DNA of 31,410 nt from DASZFV01 sp035546175 (GCA_035546175.1 DASZWW010000408.1:1-31410); one strand, 5' to 3'. Positions 9,171 through 16,930 are shown, counted from the stretch's first letter. The notes: generated by a model from the sequence alone, not told the origin. Program-made: numbers and translations.

Positions 9171-10511
9171 TCAGAAGAAGATCCCCGACACGAGCCCGAA
9201 CAACGGCACAAGGATAGCGAAAGACCACAGCGTATACCCGAAGAAGCTCGGCATCCGGACGCGGTGCTGTTCGGCGATGGCCTTGACCATGAAGTTCGGC
9301 CCGTTGCCCATGTAGGTGACCGCGCCCATGAGCACCGCGCCGCACGAGACGGCCGTCAGCAGCTGGCGTCCGATGGGGTGGAGGGCGAGGGCGCCGAGGT
9401 TGTCGGGCGAGAGCGTCGTGCCCGCGAGGCCGTTGGCGACGCCCGTCGCCAGCGAGGCGAACGTGAGGTAGGTCGGGGCGTTGTCGAGGACGCTCGAGAG
9501 GGCGCCCGACGCCCAGAAGAACTGCCAGGGCTTGGTGATGCCCAGCGTCGCGCCCCGCTCGGCGAGGAAGGACATCGCGGGCACCATGGTGATGAACACG
9601 CCCACGAAGACGGCGGCCACCTCGACGATGGGCCCCCACGAGAAGCGGTTGATCTCGTGGATGCGCGCAGAGGTCGTCTTGTACGAGAGCGCCGCAAACG
9701 CCAGCGTGCCGACGATCTGCACGGCGGCGCGGAGGTACCCGTCTCCGAGGGCGCGCCCGCCGTAGGAGCCGACGAGGAACACGAAGGTGACCATCCCCGC
9801 CAGCCACAGGAGGTTGACGAGCCCGTCGAGCCGGAGCGGCCCGGTGGCCTCGGGCGCGGCGGGCCGCGGCGTGATGCTGCGGCGGACGGGCGGGCGACGC
9901 CGCTCGCGCGTGAACTGAACCTGATCGACGACGGCGAAGATCGCGAGCAGCGCGCCGTTGACGACCGCCCACTGCGGCGCGAGGCGCAGGGTCCACGCGA
10001 AGGGGACGCCGCGCAGGAAGCCGAGGAACAGCGGCGGATCGCCGAGCGGCGTGAGCAGCCCCGCGCCGTTCGAGACGATGAAGATGAAGAAGACGACGAC
10101 GTGCGTGACGTACGCGCGCCGGTCGTTGGCGCGCAGGAGCGGGCGGATGAGCAGCACCGAGGCGCCCGTGGTCCCGACGAGGCTGCCGAGGATCGAGCCC
10201 GCCGCGAGGAACGCCGTGTTCACGAGCGGCGAGCCGACGAGCGCGCCGTGCAGGCAGATGCCCCCCGAGATCGTGAACAGCGCCGCGAGCAGCGCCATGA
10301 AGGAGAGGTAGTCGCAAGCCGTCCGGCCCAGCACGGCCCCGCCGTGAGACGTGCCCGCGAGGTACGCGAGCACGGGAGCGGAGGCGACGAGGGCGACGAG
10401 GAGCTTGTTGCGGTTCTTCTCCCAGAAATGGCCGAGGACGATGGGGACGAGCGCGATGCCCAGCAGGTACGCGACGAAGGGGAGGACGGCCCAGAGGGGA
10501 GTGGTTTCCAT
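9171..10511 (-). CDS. Sodium:proton antiporter / citrate-transporter-like protein (IT superfamily)
   Basis: This 446-residue protein has about 11-12 hydrophobic segments in two halves. Diagnostic re-entrant loops are SNGAGLLTPLGDPPLFLGF in the first half and SVLDNAPTYLTF plus YMGNGPNFMVKA in the second, typical of NhaD/ArsB/CitM-like ion transporters. Many relatives are annotated sodium:proton antiporter. The ion specificity cannot be told from sequence. A charged cytoplasmic linker rich in Arg and Pro (about residues 205-228) separates the halves. It heads a run with the stress protein, zinc-ribbon and 81-aa genes, and sits 33 bases downstream of the amt terminator stem. Confidence 0.88.
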   Translation of the reverse strand: METTPLWAVLPFVAYLLGIALVPIVLGHFWEKNRNKLLVALVASAPVLAYLAGTSHGGAVLGRTACDYLSFMALLAALFTISGGICLHGALVGSPLVNTAFLAAGSILGSLVGTTGASVLLIRPLLRANDRRAYVTHVVVFFIFIVSNGAGLLTPLGDPPLFLGFLRGVPFAWTLRLAPQWAVVNGALLAIFAVVDQVQFTRERRRPPVRRSITPRPAAPEATGPLRLDGLVNLLWLAGMVTFVFLVGSYGGRALGDGYLRAAVQIVGTLAFAALSYKTTSARIHEINRFSWGPIVEVAAVFVGVFITMVPAMSFLAERGATLGITKPWQFFWASGALSSVLDNAPTYLTFASLATGVANGLAGTTLSPDNLGALALHPIGRQLLTAVSCGAVLMGAVTYMGNGPNFMVKAIAEQHRVRMPSFFGYTLWSFAILVPLFGLVSGIFF

Positions 10512-10535
10512 GTCGGAGGTCAGAGCTCGGTGCGG

Positions 10536-10590
10536 ATAAAAGACGCCGGGGCGCGACTCGAACGACCGTGCGACGAGTCGGGCCCCGGCG
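10536..10590 (-). terminator. Rho-independent terminator after amt
   Basis: Arms 10544-10560 and 10574-10590 are inverted complements over 17 bases with one mismatch, around a 13-base loop. On the minus strand the stem is followed by TCTTTTAT. It lies 45 bases past the amtB stop and before the antiporter gene, so it should separate the two transcription units. Confidence 0.8.
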
Positions 10591-10634
10591 GAGTGTGTCT
10601 AGGCGGTGCGTGTCGGCCTACACGAACCTCGGGC

Positions 10635-12350
10635 TCAGGCCTTGGCGAGGGCCGGGACGTTGGCCTTGGCCGCCGCGACCTCGCCGGGCGGCACCGACTC
10701 GACGGGCGTGGCCGGGACGAACTCGGGGTACCCCGCCATGCCCATCTCCGGGATGTCGAGGCCCGCGATCTCCACCTCGGCCGGGACGCGGTTCGAGCCG
10801 AGGATCTTGCCGATGACCCAGAAGGCCACGCCGCCCACGACGATGTTCCACGCCGCGCACACGAACACGTCGAGCGCCTGCACGACGAGCTGCTTCGAGT
10901 CGCCGTAGAAGAGGCCCGTGACGCCCATGAGCGCCGCGCCCTTCGTACCGAGGTACTCGGTCGCGCCGACGCCGTTCCAGCCCTGGCCATAGCTGCCGTC
11001 GGCGAAGAGGCCGAGCGCGATGACGCCCCAGGCGCCGTTGACGCCGTGAACGCTGATGGCGCCGACCGGATCGTCGACCTTGATCTTGTCGAAGAAGAAC
11101 ACGCTGACGACGACGAGGACGCCCGCGACCGCGCCGATGATGAAGGCGCCGACCGGGGTGACGAAGGCGCAGGGCGCCGTGATGGCCACGAGGCCGGCCA
11201 GCATGCTGTTGCACATCATGCTCGGATCCGGCTTGCCGTATCGGACCCACATGTAGAGGACCCCGGCGAGCGTCGCCGACATGCCGGCGATCATGGTGTT
11301 CGCGGCGATGATGCCGATGCGGCCGTCCCCGCCCGCGAGCGAGCTGCCGGCGTTGAAGCCGAACCAGCCGAAGGCGAGGATGAACGTGCCGACCTGCACC
11401 ATGGGGATGTCGTGCGGCAGGATCGGGTTGACCTTGCCGTCCGCGCCGTACTTGCCGATGCGCGGCCCGATGAGGTACGCGGTGATGAAGGCGAGCGCGC
11501 CGCCTTGCAAGTGGACGACGCCAGAGCCGGCGTAGTCGACGGCGCCGTGGCCGAGACCGGCGCGGTAGCCGAGCTGCGCGAGCCAGCCGCCGCCCCAGAC
11601 CCAGCACCCGTAGATCGGGTAGATGATCGCGCCGACGACGATGCTGAAGAGGCAGAAGCTCTTGAAGCTCCAGCGCTCGGCGCACGCGCCCGTCACGATG
11701 GTCGCCGTCGTATCCATGAAGACCATCATGAAGAGGAAGAGCACGATGGCGCCGGCGTCATAGCCGTTGCCCGTCAGGAAGAAGCCCGTCGTCCCGATGA
11801 GGCCCCAGCCGTGGTCGCCGTTGACGGCCGACCCGATGGTCATCATCGAGTGCAAGGTGGGCACGCCTCCCAGCGAAACCGGCCCGCCGATGGCCGTTCC
11901 GTTGAGGCCGCCGCACAGGAAGGCGAAGCCGCAGACGAAGAAGCCGAACATGCCGAGGCCGTACACGAGGAAGTTCATCGAGAACGTGTGCGCCGCGTTC
12001 TTCGCCCTGATGAGCCCGGTCTCCACGAGCGCGAACCCGGCCTGCATGAACATGACCAGGAAGCCCGCGACGAGGGTCCAGACGAAGTTGACCGAGTAGA
12101 CGCCGTGCGAGGCCGCCTGAGCGACGGCGTCCACGGCGACCGCAAGATCCTTGGTCGTGGCCTTGTCGGGATCGGGCTTCGTGTATCCCGCGACGCTGTA
12201 GGCCGAGGGGGTCGTCTGAAAGGCGCCGGTCTTGTCCGGCACGGGATCATCCGCGAAGGCCGGCTTCGGCGCGACGGCCACGAGGGCCGCTCCCAGCACG
12301 AAGAGTGCGATCCATCGATTCAGGCGATTTTCACGTTTCAGCTTTTGCAT
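10635..12350 (-). CDS. amtB: Ammonium transporter (Amt family)
   Basis: This 571-residue protein has a cleavable signal sequence (about residues 1-31, ending near PAFADD), a periplasmic extension of about 50 residues, and the 11-helix Amt core. The twin pore histidines are present in YAGSGVVHLQGG and ISVHGVNGAWG. The segment MDTTATIVTGACAERW and the FNAGSSLAGG loop are of Amt type. It moves ammonium across the inner membrane. The start is ATG 12350, with AAGGA 8 bases upstream; further upstream in-frame codons are not signal-peptide-like. No GlnK/PII gene is next to it, which is unusual. Instead a 64-aa membrane protein gene precedes it by 74 bases. A strong terminator follows. Confidence 0.96.
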   Translation of the reverse strand: MQKLKRENRLNRWIALFVLGAALVAVAPKPAFADDPVPDKTGAFQTTPSAYSVAGYTKPDPDKATTKDLAVAVDAVAQAASHGVYSVNFVWTLVAGFLVMFMQAGFALVETGLIRAKNAAHTFSMNFLVYGLGMFGFFVCGFAFLCGGLNGTAIGGPVSLGGVPTLHSMMTIGSAVNGDHGWGLIGTTGFFLTGNGYDAGAIVLFLFMMVFMDTTATIVTGACAERWSFKSFCLFSIVVGAIIYPIYGCWVWGGGWLAQLGYRAGLGHGAVDYAGSGVVHLQGGALAFITAYLIGPRIGKYGADGKVNPILPHDIPMVQVGTFILAFGWFGFNAGSSLAGGDGRIGIIAANTMIAGMSATLAGVLYMWVRYGKPDPSMMCNSMLAGLVAITAPCAFVTPVGAFIIGAVAGVLVVVSVFFFDKIKVDDPVGAISVHGVNGAWGVIALGLFADGSYGQGWNGVGATEYLGTKGAALMGVTGLFYGDSKQLVVQALDVFVCAAWNIVVGGVAFWVIGKILGSNRVPAEVEIAGLDIPEMGMAGYPEFVPATPVESVPPGEVAAAKANVPALAKA

Positions 12351-12424
12351 TGTCTTCCTTCTGTCCAAAGGTTGTCCGTTGATACCGCGCCGACGTCCGC
12401 GAGGGCGCCGCCGCACCCCCACGA

Positions 12425-12619
12425 TCACCAGGCTTTGCTGTCCACCTTTTTCCTCAGCCGAACTCCCCAGGCCGCGCCGAGGACGGCTCCGACCTGCATC
12501 ACGAAAAAGAACACCGCCGAGCGCGAGACGACCTGGCCCAGGTACAGGTACGTGGCGGCGGTCACGAGGACGATCGCCGTCTGCGTCTTTCCGAAGGTCC
12601 GCTTGTATTGCTCCCACAT
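12425..12619 (-). CDS. Small two-helix membrane protein upstream of amtB
   Basis: This 64-residue protein begins MWEQYKRTFGKTQTAIVLV, has two hydrophobic helices (about residues 13-29 and 35-52) and a basic C-terminus (VRLRKKVDSK). The N-terminal charged amphipathic stretch could lie on the membrane surface. An AAAGGG ribosome site precedes the ATG at good spacing. It is co-directional with amtB across 74 bases with no terminator seen, so the two are probably co-transcribed. No family is recognised; a role as an Amt partner is inferred from position only. Confidence 0.75.
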   Translation of the reverse strand: MWEQYKRTFGKTQTAIVLVTAATYLYLGQVVSRSAVFFFVMQVGAVLGAAWGVRLRKKVDSKAW

Positions 12620-12655
12620 CGTGTTGCCCTTTCGTCGAGTGCGTCTGACGAGGCC

Positions 12656-12682
12656 AACCTAGTCCGTGCGACGTTGCCGCCA
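12656..12682 (-). promoter_or_regulatory. Candidate promoters for the amt operon (weak sigma-54-like; TAGGTT)
   Basis: On the minus strand TGGCGGCAACGTCGCA (12667-12682) has GG and GC ten bases apart and keeps TGGC and GCA of the sigma-54 consensus, but deviates at several positions. TAGGTT (12656-12661) could instead be a sigma-70-type -10. Either gives a leader of roughly 30-40 bases before ATG 12619. Only one is likely to be real. Confidence 0.3.
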
Positions 12683-12734
12683 GGTTTCCGTTCGCACGAA
12701 AGTGTGTTACTTCGCGCCCTCCAAAGGCTGCGCT

Positions 12735-12749
12735 CGCACGCCGCGTGCG
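12735..12749. repeat. Perfect inverted repeat CGCACG-CCG-CGTGCG
   Basis: Arms of 6 bp flank a 3-base centre, giving GCAC-N5-GTGC. It is centred about 86 bases upstream of the start predicted for the sigma-54-like amt promoter. GCAC/GTGC half-sites resemble NtrC boxes, though the spacing is two bases shorter than the enteric consensus. Confidence 0.35.
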
Positions 12750-12858
12750 CGTTGGTTCTCGACGGAGCGCGACACTTAGGCGGCGGCCGCGCCTGAATTG
12801 TTTCGTCGCGGATCCATCGCTTCGCGAATGGTTCTCGGCGGCTCCGCGGCGGCTCCGG

Positions 12859-12864
12859 TAGAGT
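12859..12864 (+). promoter_or_regulatory. -10-like hexamer TAGAGT
   Basis: TAGAGT ends 7 bases before ATG 12872, with no Shine-Dalgarno sequence. The same TAGAGT precedes the response regulator gene at 20988. Confidence 0.55.
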
Positions 12865-12871
12865 GCCGGGC

Positions 12872-13399
12872 ATGGCCACCGGACCCGCGCGCGGCGACGC
12901 GCCGTTCATCAGCGGCGTCGCGTTCGAGGAGGCGCGCATCCGCGCCGCGAGCCTCTACTGCAGCGACGGCCGCTACGGCGAGCAGTTCGACGACTTCCTC
13001 CACCACGCCCTCCACCTGCCGCGCTACGACCGGCTCGCCGTCCCCGGAGGGCCGGCCTGCCTCACGGGCCGACTCGACGTCTTCTGGGAGGGACACAGCG
13101 CGCAGCAGCAGCTCGACTTCCTCGCGGCCGTGCACGGCCTCGAGCGGCTGGTGCTGATCCAGCACCAGGGGTGCGCCTTCTACCGGCAGTGGCTCAAGGT
13201 GCGCGACGAGGCGCTCGAGGCGCGGCAGGTCGAGGACCTGCACAAGGCCGCCGAGCTCATGCGCCGCCGCCACCCGGAGCTGCGCGTCGACGCGTTCTTC
13301 GCGCGCCGGCTCGAGGACGAGGTGCGCTTCGAGCCCGTCGCGCTGCCCGCCGCCGACGGCGCGCTCGCTCAGGGCCTGACGTCGACGCAGAGCACGTAG
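12872..13399 (+). CDS. Beta-carbonic-anhydrase-like protein
   Basis: This 175-residue protein carries the beta-class carbonic anhydrase signature: C30-x-D32-x-R34 in YCSDGRYG, and H98-x2-C101 in IQHQGCAFY. Together these give the Cys/His/Cys zinc site and the Asp-Arg dyad. Between them lies RLAVPGGPACL, the usual nonoverlapping Rossmann-like strand. It is shorter than typical beta-CAs (about 200-220 aa), and relatives of this compact type are often left as hypothetical. If active it would interconvert CO2 and bicarbonate. ATG 12872 is preferred over GTG 12863 because a TAGAGT hexamer ends 7 bases before it. The end overlaps the convergent EAL gene by 31 bases. Confidence 0.82.
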   Translation: MATGPARGDAPFISGVAFEEARIRAASLYCSDGRYGEQFDDFLHHALHLPRYDRLAVPGGPACLTGRLDVFWEGHSAQQQLDFLAAVHGLERLVLIQHQGCAFYRQWLKVRDEALEARQVEDLHKAAELMRRRHPELRVDAFFARRLEDEVRFEPVALPAADGALAQGLTSTQST

Positions 13400-14652
13400 A
13401 GCGCGTCGTTCGCGGCGTCGCGGAAGCAGGTGCTGATCGTGCGGCAGAGGTTCCCGCTCGCGAGCGAGACGTATGGATCGGTCGTGTACTTCTGCAGCTC
13501 GACGTCGAGCGGCACGTAGTAGTACTCCTTGAGCGAGTGGTCGGTGCCGCGCGGCGCGGGCCGGAAGAGGGCGCTGCCCGGCTGCGACGGCAGCGGCGCG
13601 CCGTTCCACACCGTCTCGGTGACCTGGACGCCCGCGTCGTCGAGCACGTAGATGCACTCGACCGTCGGGTACTCGGGGATGATGCGCCCGAGGATCTCGT
13701 CGAACGCCGCCGCGTCCGTGTTGCCGAGGTCGCAGAGGATGCGGTTCAGGATCACGTTGAAGCGCCGGTGCTGGAGCTTGCGCCCGTTGATGGCGCCCAC
13801 CATGTGGCTCTTGAACTTGCGCGCCAGCAGCTCGACCTCGCCCGAGGCGCGCGCGAGCCCGCCGCCCGCGAACGACGAGACGGGCTGCGGGCGCGACAGG
13901 TAGAAGCCCTGGAGGAGATCGACGCCGAGCTCGAGCGCCGCGATGGCCTCGCCCTGGGTCTCGATGCCCTCGGCGACGACGAGCGCGCCGATGCGCCGCG
14001 ACAGCCCCACGAGGCTCTTGAGCGTCTCCTGCTTGTAGTAGTCGGCGTCGACGCCCGTGATGAGGCTGCGGTCGATCTTGATGATGTCGGGCTGGAACAG
14101 GGGGATGCGGTCGAGGTTCGAGTGCCCGGCGCCCACGTCGTCGAGCACGACGAGGAAGCCGCGGGCGCGCAGGGCCGCCGCGAGGGAGGCGAAGCGCGCG
14201 ACGTCGTCGAGGCGCGCCTCGAGGAACTCGACGGCCACGCTCGTGGGCGCGACGCCCCTCCGGGCCACGAGCCCCTCGAGCTCCTCGGGCAGCGACTCGG
14301 GCCGCTCCGGCCCCGCGAGGTCGAGGTTGACGTCGAGGTTGAGGAACAGCAAGAGCTCGTCGGGGCGCGCGTCGAGGCGCGTGAACGTCTCGACGGCGGC
14401 CTCGCGGCACAGGCCCTCGACGACCGTCGACAGGCCCTCCTCGGCGGCCATCTTGAAGAGGTGGTGCGGCGGAACGAGGCTCCCGTCGGCGCGCACGCCG
14501 CGCGCGAGCGCCTCGACGCCGACGACCGCCTTCTGGCGCGCCGAGAAGATCGGCTGGAAGTGCGCCGCGACGCCGCGGTCCTGGATGAGGCGGCGAAGCG
14601 GCGTGTCGAGATCGACGGCGGTCGAGCGTGGCTGAGACACTCGTCCTCGCAT
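13369..14652 (-). CDS. EAL-domain cyclic-di-GMP phosphodiesterase with C-terminal PAS/Cache-like domain
   Basis: The protein is 427 residues. An EAL domain occupies about residues 10-250 with its key motifs: EALAR (Glu that binds metal), NLDVNLD, EFLE, LDDVGAGHSN, IKIDRSLI (Lys), VAEGIET and QGFYLSRP. It should therefore be catalytically competent to hydrolyse c-di-GMP. The C-terminal roughly 165 residues contain FKSHMVGAINGRKLQ, IIPEYPTVECIYVLDD and a later YYYVPLD strand, which resemble a sensory PAS/Cache fold. The order EAL then sensor matches B. subtilis YkuI. There is no membrane segment. The start at ATG 14652 has GAGGG just upstream; GTG 14640 is possible. Divergent from the metallophosphoesterase gene. 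Confidence 0.92.
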   Translation of the reverse strand: MRGRVSQPRSTAVDLDTPLRRLIQDRGVAAHFQPIFSARQKAVVGVEALARGVRADGSLVPPHHLFKMAAEEGLSTVVEGLCREAAVETFTRLDARPDELLLFLNLDVNLDLAGPERPESLPEELEGLVARRGVAPTSVAVEFLEARLDDVARFASLAAALRARGFLVVLDDVGAGHSNLDRIPLFQPDIIKIDRSLITGVDADYYKQETLKSLVGLSRRIGALVVAEGIETQGEAIAALELGVDLLQGFYLSRPQPVSSFAGGGLARASGEVELLARKFKSHMVGAINGRKLQHRRFNVILNRILCDLGNTDAAAFDEILGRIIPEYPTVECIYVLDDAGVQVTETVWNGAPLPSQPGSALFRPAPRGTDHSLKEYYYVPLDVELQKYTTDPYVSLASGNLCRTISTCFRDAANDALYVLCVDVRP

Positions 14653-14765
14653 CGGCGCCCTCGACGGCCGTCCTGAGCGCCAGGCCGTCCGCCGCCGACG
14701 AATTGACCTTCGCCGGCCAAACAGAAACGAGCCGGAAACAATGCGGCGCCGCGGCGGGTGTTCGC

Positions 14766-14771
14766 TACACT
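14766..14771 (+). promoter_or_regulatory. -10-like hexamer TACACT
   Basis: TACACT ends 8 bases before GTG 14780 in a region without a Shine-Dalgarno sequence. It also selects this GTG over an upstream in-frame ATG at 14741. Confidence 0.5.
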
Positions 14772-14779
14772 TACCGCCC

Positions 14780-15922
14780 GTGGCAGAGTCTCGTCCCGCT
14801 CCCGACCCCGCGCGGCGCCCCCGGCGCTCGCGCGCCCGCTTCGTCGTCGTCGTGCTCGCGCTCGCCTTCGGGCTGCCCGTCCCGCTGCTCTGGGCGGTGG
14901 GGCGCCTCACGGGCCAGGGCGGCGTGGCCGCGGCCGTCGCGGCGGTCCTGACGTTCGCCTTCCTCTCCGGCCTCTTCGATCGCGCGTCGTTCGGCGCGCC
15001 GAGCCGCGCGCGGCTCTACCTCGCGCTCTGGCCCTTCTTCGTGTACTGGACGGGGGGGATGTTCTTCGCGTTCATCGCGCCGCTGGCGCTCGGCGTGGGC
15101 GCGCTCGTGGGCGCGGCGACGAACAGCGCGCTCGCGGCGGCGCTCGGCGTGACGGCCCTCGTGACGGCGGCGTCGTTCACGCACCGCACGCGCATCGTGC
15201 GCAGCGACGTCACCATCGCCTCGCTGCCGCCCGCCTTCGACGGCTATCGCATCGTCCAGCTCTCCGATCTGCACTGCGGGCCCTTCGCGAGCGGCCGGCG
15301 CGTGGAAGGATGGGTCGCCGCCGCGAACCGCCTCGAGGCCGACGTCGTCGCCGTCACGGGGGATCTCATCGCGAGCGGCGCGACGTTCGTGCCCGTCGTC
15401 GCGCGCGCGCTCGGGGCGCTGCGCGGGCGCGACGGCGTCTTCGCCTGCATGGGCAACCACGACTACTTCACGGAGGGCGAGTCGATGGCCACCGCCCTCG
15501 CCGACAACGGCCTCGCCGTGCTGCGCAACCGGGGCGTGGCGATCGAGCGCGCCGGCGAGCGGCTCTACCTCGCGGGCGTCGACGACACCTGGACGGGTCG
15601 AGACGACCTCGACGAGACGCTCGCCGCCCGCCCCGCGGGCGCGCCGACGGTGCTGCTGGCGCACGATCCGGCGCTCTTCCCCGACGCCGCCGCGCGAGGG
15701 GTCGAGCTCACGCTCTCCGGCCACACGCACGGCGGCCAGCTCGGCGTGCCGTTCTTTGCCCGCCGCTGGAACCTGGCGCGCGTCATGACCCGGTTCGCGA
15801 GCGGCTTCTACCGCGAGGGGGCCTCGACGCTCTACGTGAACCATGGACTCGGGACGACGGGGCTCCCGATCCGCTGGCTCGTCGCGCCGGAGATCGCCGT
15901 GCTGACGCTCCGGCGCGCGTAG
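14780..15922 (+). CDS. Membrane-anchored metallophosphoesterase (YaeI/YkoQ type)
   Basis: This 380-residue protein starts with an Arg/Pro-rich cytoplasmic leader and four hydrophobic segments (about residues 20-130), then a calcineurin-like phosphoesterase domain. The five metal-binding blocks are present: LSDLHCG, VTGDLI, MGNHDYF, LLAHDP and GHTHGGQLG. The fold resembles E. coli YaeI (LpxH-like phosphodiesterase) and B. subtilis YkoQ, which act at the membrane surface. The lipid or nucleotide substrate is not deducible. The GTG start follows TACACT by 8 bases. It ends 16 bases before the end of the convergent lipoprotein gene. Confidence 0.92.
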   Translation: MAESRPAPDPARRPRRSRARFVVVVLALAFGLPVPLLWAVGRLTGQGGVAAAVAAVLTFAFLSGLFDRASFGAPSRARLYLALWPFFVYWTGGMFFAFIAPLALGVGALVGAATNSALAAALGVTALVTAASFTHRTRIVRSDVTIASLPPAFDGYRIVQLSDLHCGPFASGRRVEGWVAAANRLEADVVAVTGDLIASGATFVPVVARALGALRGRDGVFACMGNHDYFTEGESMATALADNGLAVLRNRGVAIERAGERLYLAGVDDTWTGRDDLDETLAARPAGAPTVLLAHDPALFPDAAARGVELTLSGHTHGGQLGVPFFARRWNLARVMTRFASGFYREGASTLYVNHGLGTTGLPIRWLVAPEIAVLTLRRA

Positions 15923-15938
15923 CGGCCGGGCGGCCGGC

Positions 15939-16451
15939 TCACATCCCGGTCGTGAGGCCCGTCGCCCAGTCCTGGATGCAGGCGAGCTCGGTGTCGCTGA
16001 AGTCGTTCTCGGGCAGGTTCGGCATGTGCACGCCGCAGGGCGGGCTGGCCTTGAGCTTGTCGAGGAACAGGCCCGTCGCCGGGTTGCTGTTCGCGACGAG
16101 GTAGGGGCCGTGCCCCACGCACATCGAGTAGTTCGACATCTGCGAGCCCTTGTTCGCGACGGGGTTCACGCCGACGAGGTGGTTCTGCCAGCCGGCCGTC
16201 AAGAGGTCGAGCCCGGCGGCCGATCCGGCCGCATCGTGGCAAAGGCCGACGACCGAGCACGTGTGCATCGGCTTCGTGCTGTTGAAGAGCGGCAGCGCGT
16301 TGCAACGTCCGTTGCCCCCCGTGCCCGCCCCTCCGTTGCCCGCCGTCCCTCCACCCCCGTTGCCGCTCCCACAACCGATGGCCCCCACGGCCAGCGCCGC
16401 GGTCGTGACAAAAATGCGAGCAAAGTGCGAGACGGTGGCCGGTCGCTTCAT
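15939..16451 (-). CDS. Cytochrome-c-like lipoprotein with atypical CX5CH motif
   Basis: This 170-residue protein has a signal peptide and a lipobox-like VGAIGC, followed by a Gly/Asn-rich linker (GSGNGGGGTAGNGG). The folded part has the layout of small secreted myxobacterial cytochrome-like proteins: TCSVVGLCHDAAGSAAGLDL, a central SMCVGHGPYL, and a C-terminal CGVHMPNLPENDFSDTELAC with a possible Met ligand. The heme motif is C-x5-C-H instead of CxxCH, so covalent heme attachment by the usual machinery is doubtful. ATG 16451 is fixed by AGGAGG at ideal spacing. It follows the MIF-like gene on the same strand by 56 bases. Confidence 0.78.
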   Translation of the reverse strand: MKRPATVSHFARIFVTTAALAVGAIGCGSGNGGGGTAGNGGAGTGGNGRCNALPLFNSTKPMHTCSVVGLCHDAAGSAAGLDLLTAGWQNHLVGVNPVANKGSQMSNYSMCVGHGPYLVANSNPATGLFLDKLKASPPCGVHMPNLPENDFSDTELACIQDWATGLTTGM

Positions 16452-16507
16452 GGTTCCTCCTGGATGCTGCGTACCACAGGTGGCGGCCCGCGTAAAAGGG
16501 GCGGCCG

Positions 16508-16861
16508 TCACGCGAAGGTGCCGCCGTTCCAGCCCCAAAGGTGGTCGACGGCGTCGACGAACTCGATGTAGATCCGGTCGGAGGAGACGCCCAGCGCCTT
16601 CTCGACCAGGCCGCAGATCGCCGCCGACAGCTGCTCGGTCTCCTCGGCCTTCATCGTGCCGATGTTCTTGACGGCCACGAAGGCGGTCGGCGCGGCGGTG
16701 CCGCCGAAGGTCATCGAGAGGGCGGGCTGGAGGCTGGTCATGACCCAGCGCTCGGGCTTGCCGAAGCGCGTGGCGAGGAGACGCGAGAGCTCGCCGAGCA
16801 GCGCGGCGCCATCGGCGGCGGCGGGCGCGGGGACGTTGGTCAGCACCTGACAGAGCGGCAT
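16508..16861 (-). CDS. MIF / phenylpyruvate tautomerase family protein
   Basis: This 117-residue protein is clearly of the macrophage migration inhibitory factor family: it starts MPLCQVLTNVP and ends GWNGGTFA, against MIF ends of the type NTNVP and GWNNSTFA. Conserved active-site residues are Pro2 (catalytic base after Met removal), Lys35, Ile67 and Tyr98. The equivalent of MIF Asn98 is Glu100. The MIF CxxC pair is absent, so thiol-oxidoreductase activity is not expected. It should form a trimer with keto-enol tautomerase activity; the natural substrate is unknown. TAAGAT lies exactly 6 bases before the ATG, giving a leaderless start. It sits between two heme-related lipoprotein genes on the same strand. 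Confidence 0.93.
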   Translation of the reverse strand: MPLCQVLTNVPAPAAADGAALLGELSRLLATRFGKPERWVMTSLQPALSMTFGGTAAPTAFVAVKNIGTMKAEETEQLSAAICGLVEKALGVSSDRIYIEFVDAVDHLWGWNGGTFA

Positions 16862-16867
16862 GCCGGC

Positions 16868-16873
16868 ATCTTA
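16868..16873 (-). promoter_or_regulatory. -10-like hexamer TAAGAT
   Basis: On the minus strand TAAGAT is followed by six bases and then ATG 16861. No Shine-Dalgarno sequence is present. Confidence 0.55.
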
Positions 16874-16930
16874 CGATCGCCCCCGCCGCCGCGCCCGCAC
16901 CCTCGCGCGGCGACGGACCACAGGAACCTG

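Noticed and set aside
9012..12662. A long plus-strand open frame of about 1200 codons opposite the antiporter and amtB
   Set aside because: The translation is Arg/Asp/Glu-rich without domains, and the opposite strand encodes clear transporters.
14703..14708. TTGACC as a -35 for the metallophosphoesterase gene
   Set aside because: It is 57 bases from TACACT, far too distant to pair with it.
16470..16490. Second sigma-54-like site TGGTACGCAGCATCCA before the cytochrome-like lipoprotein
   Set aside because: It lacks the GC at -12 and the TTGC block, so only the -24 half resembles the consensus.
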